64,000 nt of DNA from Litoditis marina (lineage: Eukaryota; Nematoda; Chromadorea; Rhabditida; Rhabditidae). Each line of letters starts with the position of its first letter. Position 1 is the stretch's first letter. The stretch covers positions 8,437,804 to 8,501,803 of the forward strand of contig OZ038437.1 in the NCBI GenBank assembly GCA_964036275.1. Direction: 5' to 3'. The position numbers and the translations under genes were made by a program. Below, piece by piece: positions 12,201 through 22,371 of this stretch. Below the pieces are notes generated by a model. It saw only the letters and a list, made by a program, of their open reading frames with translations, was not told where the DNA came from and ran no database searches.

Positions 12201-12630
12201 GATTTCCGTCATTGTTCTCTAGATATGCTCAAACACCAACGGGATCACAAACACGGCGACACTAGAGCAACATACTGTATAGAGCTGCTTTGAAAAAATC
12301 GAAACTTTATTGGCGCGCGCTGAAACTGCAACGAAGCTTCGGTCACATCGATACTCCTTGAGTAGTTTTTGTTGTTATTATTTGTTGTTTACTGTTAACA
12401 AAGATGCCTCATTGTTGCAGCCGCCTTTCCCTACCTGCTCTAATCTCCAAGACGAGGCGTTCGACTCGCACGTCAAATGCTATCTCGACTGTGATTTCTG
12501 CAAAATTTGTAAGACCAACAAATATGCTCTCTCTCGCTCGTACTTTTTCAAGGACTTTCTGTCGGTAACCGCCATATCGCAGGCAGCGCAAGTGGCCAAG
12601 GCCTGTGGGCTTTTCGGGTGTTTCTTCTGA
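9251..12630 (+). CDS. secreted 12-Cys protein, family not firmly identified
   Basis: Four exons fit one open frame: 9251-9292, 11067-11187, 11780-11868 and 12421-12630, giving 153 residues. The introns begin GTGAGA, GTCAGT and GTAAAA, and all end in GCAG. The first exon encodes MKILSVLLLTLLSE; with VYS from exon 2 it makes a signal peptide likely cut before DSSVC. The mature part has 12 Cys, with two CxxxC pairs (CTTNC and CYLDC), then CDFCKIC, an AFDSHVKCY segment and a C-terminal ACGLFGC. The Cys-rich helical look with AxGKxF and AFDSHxxCY recalls secreted nematode proteins loosely like stanniocalcin, from memory only. Intron 1 (1.77 kb) has absorbed three mobile elements. AATAAA follows at 12639-12644. 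The exon 1 assignment is the least certain part. Confidence 0.7.
9377..9595. mobile_element. fold-back element rich in GGTTAACC (family C)
   Basis: GGCGAATTCTTTATTTAACC at the left pairs with GGTTACTCGTGGAATTGGCC at the right, and the interior is a long imperfect palindrome of GGTTACC/GGTTAACC words. Other copies are at 24988-25208 and 53020-53291. It lies in intron 1 of the 12-Cys gene. Confidence 0.8.
10235..10468. mobile_element. MITE family E copy in intron 1 of the 12-Cys gene
   Basis: It starts TATAGTCTTTTCCACC with CCCTCTACAGTAA and ends GATTACTGTA...TGGTGAAACAGACTATA, matching the copy at 8025-8260. Confidence 0.75.
10498..10625. repeat. dispersed repeat fragment in intron 1 of the 12-Cys gene
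   Basis: The segment from TACTGTTAGCCAATTACACA to CTTCACGTGACCATTCAA matches 463-590 and 35806-35925. Confidence 0.6.
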
Positions 12631-12638
12631 TCAATTGG

Positions 12639-12644
12639 AATAAA
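12639..12644 (+). terminator. poly(A) signal of the 12-Cys gene
   Basis: AATAAA lies 8 bases after the TGA stop at 12628-12630. The next gene on the opposite strand ends at 12910, so the two genes converge. Confidence 0.65.
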
Positions 12645-12909
12645 TTTGTTTTTGTTTAGAGTTTCGTTTACTTCAATTAAAATGTTTTGTCCTAGTTTTG
12701 CCAACAACTATATGTTTCTGCGTTGAAGAACTACAGGTACACTGTGATAGTTCACCTGAGAATTGTGCAGAGTTTAGGAACTCCAAACCATTCAAACATG
12801 CATTCGAGCAGTAAATATTCATTCGTCATGTAATGATGTTTCTTACACTTTGGGATACTGTTATTTGCACTCACATCATTTATTGGATAAATTTTAAAAA
12901 CAAGAATCA

Positions 12910-13596
12910 TTACATTGAAAGAGGATAGTTTCGCTGCCTTCGAGGATACTGTACGTCTAAACAATCGCATTCATATTCGCTTCGACAATGGCCTTTTCCC
13001 TGGAAAAACAACTAAGCTATATGTTGTATTACAAGCTAAATGTTACTGTCATCACGGAACTAGCTGCGTGTGATATTTTTGGGAATTCGCACAGTTTGCG
13101 GAAATACAGAGAAACACGTAGATATCGGTTTAGGGGTAACAGGCAGACCAGAGTACGTATGCTATAAGGTCCCGGCACCTTCATAACATCTCATTCTGCG
13201 TTTCCTCAAACATACGCTACTTCTCTGTCCTCACATCCCACCGGGATGTGAGAGACAAGAAATAGTGAGGCAGGGCGAGAGACGCAGGATGGGATGAAGG
13301 TGCCGGGATCTTCTAGACTACGCCTTCAGCTCATATGTTCAAATGCAGTGTTTGCAGATTCCGATACTTTTTAGGCAAAATGTTCAGTATATTACTTCGC
13401 CCAAATGCAATAACAGGTCACGCATGTATCGAAGGAACATTTGAAAACAAACCCAAATGCAGTTTTGGTGACATCTCTGCTTTGCCTGATTTCGTTCTTC
13501 GAAACTTCCATCGAAACCTTTACAGATGTGTCGATCATAGGCAGAAACCAAATTGGAGAACGACAGAAGAGCGAAAGTTACCACAAAATATTGCAT
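12910..13596 (-). CDS. secreted six-Cys CS-alpha-beta (defensin-like) peptide, copy 4
   Basis: On the minus strand exon 1 is 13596-13453 (donor GTTTGT) and exon 2 is 12999-12910 (acceptor TTTTTCCAG), phase 0, 77 residues. A signal peptide (MQYFVVTFALLSFSNLVSA) is followed by Cys spaced C-x16-C-x3-C-x6-C-x5-C-x1-C, with CHQNC, GHC and CDC. The intron position and the CKGFD start of the mature peptide match copy 1. Unlike copies 1 and 2 it has a 16-residue tail after the last Cys with an RRQR run, which could be a processing site or a basic tail. It is inverted relative to the other copies, and its 453-bp intron holds a family A palindrome. The antimicrobial role is inferred. Confidence 0.8.
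13152..13322. repeat. palindromic repeat family A in the intron of defensin-like copy 4
   Basis: AGTACGTATGCTATAAGGTC...CATCCCACCGGGATGTGAG...GGTGCCGGGATCTTCTAGA forms a near-complete hairpin of about 170 bp. The same family is at 5683-6070, 36429-36598 and 55197-55365. Confidence 0.8.
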
Positions 13597-15086
13597 TTCT
13601 TCTGAAAAAATGAAATTCTGATTTTCAATTATCCGCCTTCTTGATTGTACAAATCGGAAAAGCGCCCTTGGGTTAGGAGTGTAAGACAACTGTTGCGTAG
13701 AAAAAATTAAGGCACAGGCTGGGGGTATCACCATTCAATGTCTTTGTACAGTAATCCGTCAACTATTCAGAAGTCATATTCTAACGAACGACTTATTATT
13801 TTGGTTACAAACTTTTAGCGTTTGTGGTAGTAAAGGATCAGAAGACACAGCCAAAACTTGAACAAAATCCAAATACGCCAACATACCAAAATTTGCCTTG
13901 AAATTTGAACATACTACTGTAGAAAGTTATAAGTGGAACAAACTATAGGTGCCACCGTAACACATTTAGCTGTGTTTGTGAACGAAACAAACATGTTTAT
14001 ATATTAAATCCTCTCCGTCACATTATACAACATTTACATAATCCAGGAAAACAAATCTCACCGGTTTCGTTCGGCGATGTTGTTTTGTGATGTTTATCAG
14101 ACTGCGATTTGTATTTGTTGTTGTTAGTTTGTTGTTGGTATTTGTTGTTGTTGATGTGCGATGGAGCCAGAAAGGCAGCTCAACATTTCTCTATTGTACC
14201 TAAATAAACCGAAATCTCTCATTTTCTTGAAAGTGGAAGAATTAAACTAATCCAGTTGACTGAAAAAATGTGGGAAACTTTCTTTGTAAGTCTCCGAATT
14301 GTCCATTTCTCGTTCGTTATGGTGTTCGTCCATACGGCTCTTATCTTGGGAAACGTTTCGCTGTAGCCACAGTGGTCACAGTAGGCCATCAATAGTTCCT
14401 GTACTGAGAAAAAGTTGTCGAATGGAACTTTGGGAATTTGTGACTGTCGAAAGATCAATGGAACTATAAAAACTTAAAACTTTTTTCCTAGAAACCTATA
14501 ACAAATGAAAACAAGACCGGACGGAAAAAATATGTCGGAGCTGTGGAGGAGCTACAAGTTTAAATAACTGACTGGAGTACCCAACATGTTTTACGTAACT
14601 GTGCAATTGGCTAACAATATAGAGGAGTTTTTATCTAACCAAAGTTGTAGATTGAACGTTGTTGTCCGCTGTCCATCAGAGCGTGGACTCGTTAAAAATT
14701 AGTCGGAGCGCAGTGGTAAGGTAAGTAACTTTGTTTTGGAGTGCCTACTACGTTCTAGAACCCGGCGAATTCATCTTAACCTGCCTTTCTATTTCTTCAA
14801 ACTATTGCGCAAGACTAATATCTCGGCGGGATGTGATAGCAGAGAAACATTGTGCATTTGACAAAACACAGGTTGTGATAGAGCGATCGAAATTTGCGTG
14901 TATACTACCTCACCTCAATTAGCCAATTTTTCGCACAGAGCCCGATGCAACTACGCTGGTTCAGACATGGTCAACCGAGAGATTTCAATCGACCGTCTAA
15001 CAGTTCGGTCATTTTTGCGGTTCCACCTTCCGTTGTAACAATATGAAGCCAGAACAATGTGGAACCCTTTTTACCAAGATCTTCTG
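13597..15086. other. intergenic region before the collagen genes
   Basis: It holds a decayed family E element (13738-13947, ending AAACTATA) and a TTGTTGTT-rich patch at about 14116-14155. An open minus-strand stretch at 14219-14458 (79 codons) has no recognisable domain or splice support. I assign no gene. Confidence 0.5.
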
Positions 15087-15093
15087 TATAAAA
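15087..15093 (+). promoter_or_regulatory. TATA box of collagen gene A
   Basis: TATAAAA followed by GGGCTGCTG lies 35 bases before the ATG. The same block (TATAAAAGGGCTGCTG) stands at 18384 before collagen B, so the core promoter was duplicated with the gene. Confidence 0.75.
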
Positions 15094-15127
15094 GGGCTGC
15101 TGGAAGTAGTCAGGGTATCATTGGATC

Positions 15128-16573
15128 ATGAGTCAGATGATTGTAATCGGCTCTGCGGCCACCCTTGTCTTCATGGCTGGGGCCCTGTTCACCATGGGAT
15201 CCCTCCTATCGGAAATCAACGAAATGCAACAGGAGGTCGAGGACACCATGGTGGAGTTCAGAGTAAGTTGTTCAATTCATTGATTGGACATACTATTAGT
15301 TATCGAAATTTTGAAATTTTCACCTGAACTAATTTTCATGTATGTTCATTCCTTTTCATTTAACTGACCATACACTGACATAAACTGACTTAAACTGGCA
15401 AATTTCTTCCCGAACCGACTCTTCCCGAACCAAATCCGAACCGATTCTTCCTAACCAGTTGGTTCGGTAAGGAACCAAACGTTTGCGTACTCAAACCGAC
15501 ATTTAACCGAACCAAACCATAATAAACGTTACGCAGTCGACCAATTTCAGCATTATTTACATGAATTGGTTTGGTTCCGACTTTGTTGGCCTAAATTTGG
15601 TTCGGTTCTAGAACGAACCAACTGGTTCGGGAAGAATCGGTTCGGTGAATTCACCCCAAAAACTAAGCATTCTCCAGGTAATCACTGCTGACACATGGAC
15701 TCGTATCATGGCCAAACACACCAACCCTACCGGTAACTCGCAGGCTCCTCCCAACTTCTCTACTCTTTTCGGAAGAAAGAAGAGACAGAGCGGATACCCC
15801 GAGCAATGCAACTGCGGACCCAGATCTGAGGGTTGCCCCGCTGGACCACCCGGACCTCCCGGACCTAAGGGAGATGCCGGAGAGCCTGGACCCAACGGAG
15901 ACGACGGAAGACCAGGAGTTGCCGGAGTCGCTCTTGCCGTTACCCACGAAATTCCCGGAGGTTGCATCAAGTGCCCCGCCGGCAGACCTGGTCCCCGTGG
16001 ACAGCCCGGACAGGAAGGACCCGCTGGAGGACCCGGACGCTCCGGACCTCGCGGACCTCTCGGAAACCCCGGATCTCCCGGAGAGGCTGGACCTCAAGGA
16101 GATGCTGGCAGACCAGGAAACCCTGGAAGACAAGGACCTCCCGGAGCTCGCGGAGAGCCCGGTACCCAGTACAGACCCGGATACCCCGGCAGACAAGGAG
16201 GACCCGGACCTCGTGGACCTCCCGGACCCGACGGACAGCCTGGTGCCCCCGGAACCGACGGAAAGCCCGGAAATCCCGGATACCCTGGCAGAAACGGAGG
16301 ACCCGGACACCCCGGAAAGAACGGAACTCCCGGACAGGTTAGTGTTACATTTTCACCCACTCTCTTAAAAACCTAAAGTTCAGCGTCTACTGTGCAACTC
16401 ACTGTGAAACGTAAAAGGTCGAACATTGATACTTACTTCTGACAAATAAACTGTTGCCAATAATGATTTGAAATTCTAGTGTAATTTGATTCATATTGCA
16501 GAAAGGATCCGACGGAAAGCCCGGACCCGATGCCGCCTACTGTGCCTGCCCCATGCGCAACTTCGCCAAGTAA
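15128..16573 (+). CDS. cuticle collagen A
   Basis: Three exons, 15128-15262, 15678-16337 and 16502-16573, give 288 residues, the usual size for nematode cuticle collagens. Residues 5-27 form the hydrophobic N-terminal segment. RKKR at 78-81 is the expected subtilisin-like processing site. Then come a Cys cluster (CNCG...GC), a short Gly-X-Y block, a spacer, GGCIKCPAG and a long Gly-X-Y block with one interruption at GTQYRPG. The C terminus is short, with CACP. Known biology of the family is secretion from hypodermis, trimerisation and cross-linking into the cuticle. Intron 1 (415 bp) carries a GGTTCGG fold-back that copy B lacks. Exon 2 onward is almost identical to copy B. Confidence 0.95.
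15397..15651. repeat. fold-back insertion in intron 1 of collagen A
   Basis: CTTCCCGAACCGACTCTTCC near the left end and GGGAAGAATCGGTTCGG near the right end are inverted, and the interior repeats GAACCAA/TTGGTTCGG words. Collagen B has only 108 bp of intron 1 and lacks this block, so it was inserted in A or lost from B. Confidence 0.7.
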
Positions 16574-16607
16574 ACGGTGTTCCAGTAGAAATTGTAGTTT
16601 TGACACA

Positions 16608-16613
16608 AATAAA
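16608..16613 (+). terminator. poly(A) signal of collagen A
   Basis: AATAAA lies 35 bases after the TAA stop. Confidence 0.7.
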
Positions 16614-18383
16614 CTTTGTGTCCATCACTTTTCTTCAATGTTCATGACCACGAAACATAAGAACGCATCGAGCAACTGTAATCTTGTTATTTCATGTACT
16701 CAACACACAGATCGCATTGAGGTTATGTTCTCTGCCCACCCGGATACCCCGAGCGAGCTGTCCAAAAATTAGGTTAAAACACATCTTTCGATGGCTTTCT
16801 CCTAAGTACCTTGAGATACTGGGTTATAACCAACTGTAACGATCGCGCGATGCCAAGGCGTTTCCGACTGCTGCGTATGTAGTACAAGTGTAATATAGGA
16901 ATGAGAGCGCGGCGAGAGAGAGTGCAGACAACGAGAGATTGCGCGGGAGACTGGAGATTTCAAAATACCGCAGAGCTTCCGCATACAGATATAGCACCTG
17001 AATTTTGAAAAGATTGTTAGAAAAATCTTCACTTTTAGTTTTCATTTTCATATTGGAAATTGATAGTTGTTCTAGAACAGCGAAATGGCATTTTCATCAA
17101 CATTTCAAATGGCTTAGCATATGTTATTTCATGTAATTCTAAAGTATTCATAGAACAGTGACAATGTGGTAGTACTTGTAATAAGACTTACCTGGATTGA
17201 TCGTTTTGTCCTCACGGGTTGCCGCGTGTTCAGTTTTTGGGTTCTTCAGTGTCTACTATCTGTTGCGTACGTCTTTCAAATCAAATTACCAAGAGAATAT
17301 CTCCATTCTTACCTACATGCGATGTGGTGATACATGTTCAAAAAGTTGGTTTCAAAGAACAAATCTGCGCTGAAAATGTAGCATTTCGAGTGCCACATCT
17401 ATTGAACGTACGCAATACAATACAATACGCAATACAATGCAATGCAAGTATGCAAGCGACGCAAGTACGCAATACAATGTTTCAGGCTCCCGAAGTGTGA
17501 TGTGGTGAAAAACTGCATGACACTTTGAAATTTTCACTGTCCGTTGAAGAGAATATACGATTATGCTTGAGTCATTCGGTCATTTACATGAGAAATTACG
17601 AGGACCCTGATGTTGTTGAAATAAACAGCAACGCTATTGAAACACCACAAACGGAATGATTAACAAAACTAAGAAAAAACATCTAAACGGATCGAAATAT
17701 CATTTTGATATGACAAAAATTGACAACACAAGAGGGATTCAAGATTAGGGCAAAATAGTTCTCCAACAACTCGTTTCCAAATTTCTTGAATGCGGATATG
17801 AACGTTATGTATGCATATAATCGTATTGTGAGCCTGCCAACCCAGTTGAAATTGACAAACAGTTTTTCTCAAGTAAACTTATCCACCGGGCTTTTCACTT
17901 TTAATGTACTTTTGCAAATTTCGAAAAAACTTGGCGAGACGAACCAAGTATGTGCGTCATGGAAAACACTTCAGGGTCATGAAGTATCAACGAAAAACTT
18001 TTTCACAAATTCCACTTGTGTGTTGTACACATGTTGAGTGAACATTTTGGGTTGCTAAGCTCGGGAAAACTGCTGAGAGACGTCATAAAACAAATTGAAC
18101 AACTTCAGCGCTAATTTCCCATTTGCGATTAGTTGTTGCGATTGTTAAGTAAAATTTGTTTACTTCGTTTTACGTAAAGCTTTGCTCGACTCAACTTTTG
18201 CACTCTACCTGCTTACCAGAACAACGTCAACTCCTTCACTAATGATAATGATGTTCTACTGGTCAATACCTTCCAATAAGAATTTTCCCGTTCACAATTC
18301 GTTTTTCCACCAGTTCCACTGGTGCTGTCACACCTACAAATAAATTCCAGTGCAGCTGTGACCGTTTTTACCTCTTCTCCCAA
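16614..18383. other. spacer between the two collagen genes
   Basis: About 1.77 kb with no exon I can support. An ACAATACGCAATACAAT-type simple repeat runs at about 17409-17480. The remainder is AT-rich unique sequence that presumably includes the upstream control region of collagen B. Confidence 0.6.
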
Positions 18384-18390
18384 TATAAAA
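18384..18390 (+). promoter_or_regulatory. TATA box of collagen gene B
   Basis: TATAAAA with the same downstream GGGCTGCTG as gene A lies 35 bases before the ATG. Confidence 0.75.
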
Positions 18391-18424
18391 GGGCTGCTGA
18401 AAGTAGTTAGAGTATCAGTCTATC

Positions 18425-19563
18425 ATGAGTCAGATGATTGTAATCGGCTCTGCGGCCACCCTTGTCTTCATGGCTGGGGCCCTGTTCACCATGGGATCCC
18501 TCCTATCGGAAATCAACGAGATGCAACAGGAGGTCGAGGACACTATGATGGAGTTCAGAGTGAGTTATCAAAATCATTGATTGGACATACCATTCGTTAT
18601 CGAATATTTTCTCTGAACTAGAGGTCATGTGTGTTAATTACTTCTCATTTAAATAAATAATCTCCAGGTAATCACTGCTGACACATGGACTCGTATCATG
18701 GCCAAGCACACCAACCCTACCGGTAACTCGCAGGCTCCTCCCAACTTCTCTACTCTTTTCGGAAGAAAGAAGAGACAGAGCGGATACCCCGAGCAATGCA
18801 ACTGCGGACCCAGATCTGAGGGTTGCCCCGCTGGACCACCCGGACCTCCCGGACCTAAGGGAGATGCCGGAGAGCCTGGACCCAACGGAGACGACGGAAG
18901 ACCAGGAGTTGCCGGAGTCGCTCTTGCCGTTACCCACGAAATTCCCGGAGGTTGCATCAAGTGCCCCGCCGGCAGACCTGGTCCCCGTGGACAGCCCGGA
19001 CAGGAAGGACCCGCTGGAGGACCCGGACGCTCTGGACCTCGCGGACCTCTCGGAAACCCTGGATCTCCCGGAGAGGCTGGACCTCAAGGAGATGCTGGCA
19101 GACCAGGAAACTCCGGAAGACAGGGACCTCCCGGAGCTCGCGGAGAGCCCGGTACCCAGTACAGACCCGGATACCCCGGCAGACAAGGAGGACCCGGACC
19201 TCGTGGACCTCCCGGACCCGACGGACAGCCTGGTGCCCCCGGAACCGACGGAAAGCCCGGAAATCCCGGATACCCTGGCAGAAACGGAGGACCCGGACAC
19301 CCCGGAAAGAACGGAACTCCCGGACAGGTTAGTGTTACATTTTCACCCACTCTCTTAAAAACCTAAAGTTCAGCGTCTACTGTGCAACTCACTGTGAAAC
19401 GTAAAAGGTCGAACATTGATACTTACTTCTGACAAATAAACTGTTGCCAATAATGATTTGAAATTCTAGTGTAATTTGATTCATATTGCAGAAAGGATCC
19501 GACGGAAAGCCCGGCCCCGATGCCGCCTACTGTGCCTGCCCCATGCGCAACTTCGCCAAGTAA
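18425..19563 (+). CDS. cuticle collagen B (tandem duplicate of A)
   Basis: Exons 18425-18559, 18668-19327 and 19492-19563 have the same lengths and phases as gene A and encode 288 residues. I see only two amino-acid differences from A: Met for Val near the end of exon 1, and Ser for Pro in one Gly-X-Y triplet at the middle of exon 2. The anchor segment, RKKR site, Cys clusters and Gly-X-Y layout are the same. Intron 2 (164 bp) is identical to that of A, whereas intron 1 and the 3' UTR differ clearly. This points to a recent conversion tract over exon 2 to exon 3. The two genes very probably make near-equivalent cuticle subunits. Confidence 0.95.
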
Positions 19564-19603
19564 ACGGAGTTCCATTAGAAATACAAATTGTAGTTTTGAG
19601 ACA

Positions 19604-19609
19604 AATAAA
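19604..19609 (+). terminator. poly(A) signal of collagen B
   Basis: AATAAA lies 41 bases after the TAA stop. Confidence 0.7.
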
Positions 19610-19820
19610 CCTTCGTGTTCTCTTTTTGTGGCTTGATTCATAACTATAAAACTAGCACACGTGATATCAGAATGTTGGCGCCTGTAGGTTCCCGATGATG
19701 TTAGACCCATCTGTGACGCCGAGTCCGAAAGTGTGAAAGTGTTTTGAAACACCAGAAACACCAATTTTTATGAAACGGTACTTTCTGGAATAAAGTTTGC
19801 ATGGCCATCTCTGAAGGTAT

Positions 19821-20051
19821 TATAGTCTTCTCCATTCCTACTGAGACTCCTACAATGAGAATTTGGAACTTCCAAGCTGTGTTCCGCACTCTCTTGTGAT
19901 CGAAAAAGTTGAGGATTTTCGCACCTTATTTTCGTACTCAGGAACAGTAAATATACGAAAGCATTTTCTATAAACTACATGTTCAGCTCCACAACAGCCT
20001 CCGGCAAGTAAGGTTACTGTAGGAGTCTCAGTAGAAATGGTGTGAACTATA
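19821..20051. mobile_element. inverted-repeat element with CCTACTGAGACTCCTAC ends
   Basis: TATAGTCTTCTCCATTCCTA...GAGACTCCTACA at the left is mirrored by TGTAGGAGTCTCAGTAGAAATGG...GAACTATA at the right. The outermost TATAGT/ACTATA bases match family E, so the two families may use the same transposition machinery. Fragments recur at about 36240 and 42863. Confidence 0.65.
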
Positions 20052-20129
20052 CTAGGAAGTGAAGCAAATTTGGAAAAGAAACCGGGAGCGGTTTAGACTG
20101 CGGTGGATCTGATGGTGTAGGTGGTAAAC

Positions 20130-20192
20130 AAAATATCTTGGTGTAACGTTCTTGAAACTCGCATCTTCAAGAACGTTACACCAAGATATTTT
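20130..20192. repeat. perfect 27-bp hairpin
   Basis: The arm at 20130-20156 (AAAATATCTTGGTGTAACGT...) is the exact reverse complement of 20166-20192, with a 9-base loop. Nearby repeats of CCATACTGTAG flank it. It may be a recent fold-back insertion or an RNA hairpin. Confidence 0.75.
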
Positions 20193-22080
20193 GCGCTCTT
20201 TGTTCCATACTGTAGTACAGCGCATTTTATTCCATACTGTAGTTGTTCCGTAAACCGCGTTGTTCCCCATGTAAAATATTTCGTTCACGTATGGATGTGG
20301 TTACTAAGGTCACTTGATGTTGAGATTTCCTTCATCCGTTTCTCCCTCGATTCTCACATACGAGTTTTTGTTGTTATATATTGTGAACCGCATTGTTCGT
20401 TGGTTCTGGTCAAACCAGTACAAGTTGTTAGTTGTACTCATCATACGTTGTTGTCAATAAATCTGCGATTTTTTCCCATGTGATGTATGTAAAGGGTCAA
20501 AAACAATAAATCACTCATTTTGTTAAAAAAAAACATGGTTTACTCTGTGTGATGTATTTATGTTCTTCTGTTCCGTACTTGGTGAATGTGGCCATGTTGT
20601 CTGTGGAATGGCAAAGGAGAGACAATCGTCGGTGGGATAGCGTTGGTTGTGCTCTGTAGCTGCGCTAGACAGCTTCCTCATAGAACTGGAATCATTCAGG
20701 TAAAATAGAGATCACGGAACAACTAGAAAAAATAAAGACGTCTATGTGACGAAAATTACGGTGAGCCCTCTGCACAGCCGAGATGTTTTCATTTTATACT
20801 ACTTTCAAGATTTAGCTTTCAGTTCCAGGCCCCGAACAGATGAAATGAAATATAAAATAAAATTATGTGGACTTGATTTTGATTTTGTTAACCTTTTCTC
20901 GAATATGCGATGTATTTTTCGCTGCTATGCCGGTATTATCTATTCTAACTTTGTTGAAACTCTATGAGACTCAGAAACCTGTATGCAGATGATCTTATAT
21001 GCATCATCTTGGTATCTGATAATCGTTTTGAGTGTAATGCATTACAATGGAGAGAACCTCGAAAAGTATACACAACATGGACATTTTTTAGCCATACTCG
21101 GTTGCAAATGGTGGATGGAGAAAAATTACTCATTTTGTGTTTTCGATTATCAATGAGATTTCATAAATCGGACCAAACTCACTCATCCTTCAGGTTCCGA
21201 ATGAGTCCGTTTTCTTCAACATTTAAGGAATGTATGTCCTGTGATCAGAAGTATATTTCCTGTCGCACTGTTGGGCAGAACGCCTTGCAGTGATTTCATT
21301 GCTTGCAAAATGAGCAGTATGCGTTTGGACCTCAGTGGTGGCTGGGAAGGAACAGTTCCAAGCATCGTGAGCACCGTTTCTGGAGACCGACCATCTGGTT
21401 TCTTTTACTCTGTTACTGATGAGTTCTTGCAGTCTGTTATGGTGGCGGAATCCAGAGATGAGGGTAGTCTTTGAAGACATCTTCCGATTAAGCAACGTAA
21501 CCAAGGAAGCTTGGATGCAGGTTAGCTTGGAGTTGGAATGAACTCTGACCACCCATCAACATCCCGAAGTGGGGAACTCTGAACAAATAAGGGTTAAATA
21601 CAAAAGCACGCTAGTCTGAACAACTTCACCCTAATTTTCCCTAAAAGAAGACAAAACACGTATGTTATATTTCTGAAGAATCTTAAAGATTTCTAAGTTT
21701 TCAATGGATACTACTGAGACTACTTTTTGTTCACGAACATTTCATTCCATTATTATGTCTAACGTTTTTATACTTGCTGAAACTGGAGTCTCACAACTCG
21801 AACAGAACTTACTCATTTTTCGGGCCTCCAAATGAGTCCGTTTCCATTGGTACTCCAGAAATTTATGTCCTGTGATCAGAAATATATGTCCTCTGAAACT
21901 GAATGTCAATTGGAATTTGCCAAATCTACGCAGAATAATGGGAAGATTTAGGGGAAAACGTGTATATTACAACAATGGTGAGTTTTTGAGTACGATGTGT
22001 GGAAAATGGGAGGATCACGAATAAGAAGGAACAATCTCAATACCAATTTCCTAATATTGAGGTTGAGGTTGGTATATTGA

Positions 22081-22369
22081 GGTAAGGTAGGTCCCATTTC
22101 TTCATGGGATGGGCCTCACCCTTCACCTCACACAAATTAGCCGTAACAAACCATGGCGCGTTTACCTGTGCTTTGCGTCTCTATTCATAGAACACGTTAG
22201 AATTGCATGAGTGAGTATTAAGGACATGGATAAAGCATAGGTGTATATAAGATTCATTCTAGAAATAAAATAAACAGTAATGTGTGGTGCAGCATACTCG
22301 GAGATCCACGATCTCCCTCTCGGCGGTTCTTTTATACCGGGCTCCGCCCTGGTCTCAGCTGTTGTTGTT
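22081..22369 (-). repeat. short LTR-like repeat Y, copy 1
   Basis: It matches 23819-24037. Read on the minus strand it has CAACAACAGCTGAGACC, then GGAGCCCGGTATAAAAG (a TATA box), and ends in the hairpin GGGACCTACCTTACC. A TATA box inside a repeat bordering retroelement sequence fits an LTR promoter. Confidence 0.6.
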
Positions 22370-22371
22370 CA

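Larger units (their letters stand above)
19610..22080. other. repeat-rich intergenic region
   Basis: No gene is supported. It contains an inverted-repeat element (19821-20051), a perfect hairpin (20130-20192), and two related blocks at about 21190-21290 and 21800-21905 sharing AATGAGTCCGTTT and ATGTCCTGTGATCAGAA. A third relative of these blocks is at about 30095-30170. Confidence 0.55.

Noticed and set aside
15663..16310. Long minus-strand and alternate-frame ORFs across collagen A (215, 164, 126 codons)
   Set aside because: They are shadows of the GGN-CCN collagen repeat; the same appear over collagen B (18638-19358). Splice-consistent collagen exons explain the sequence.
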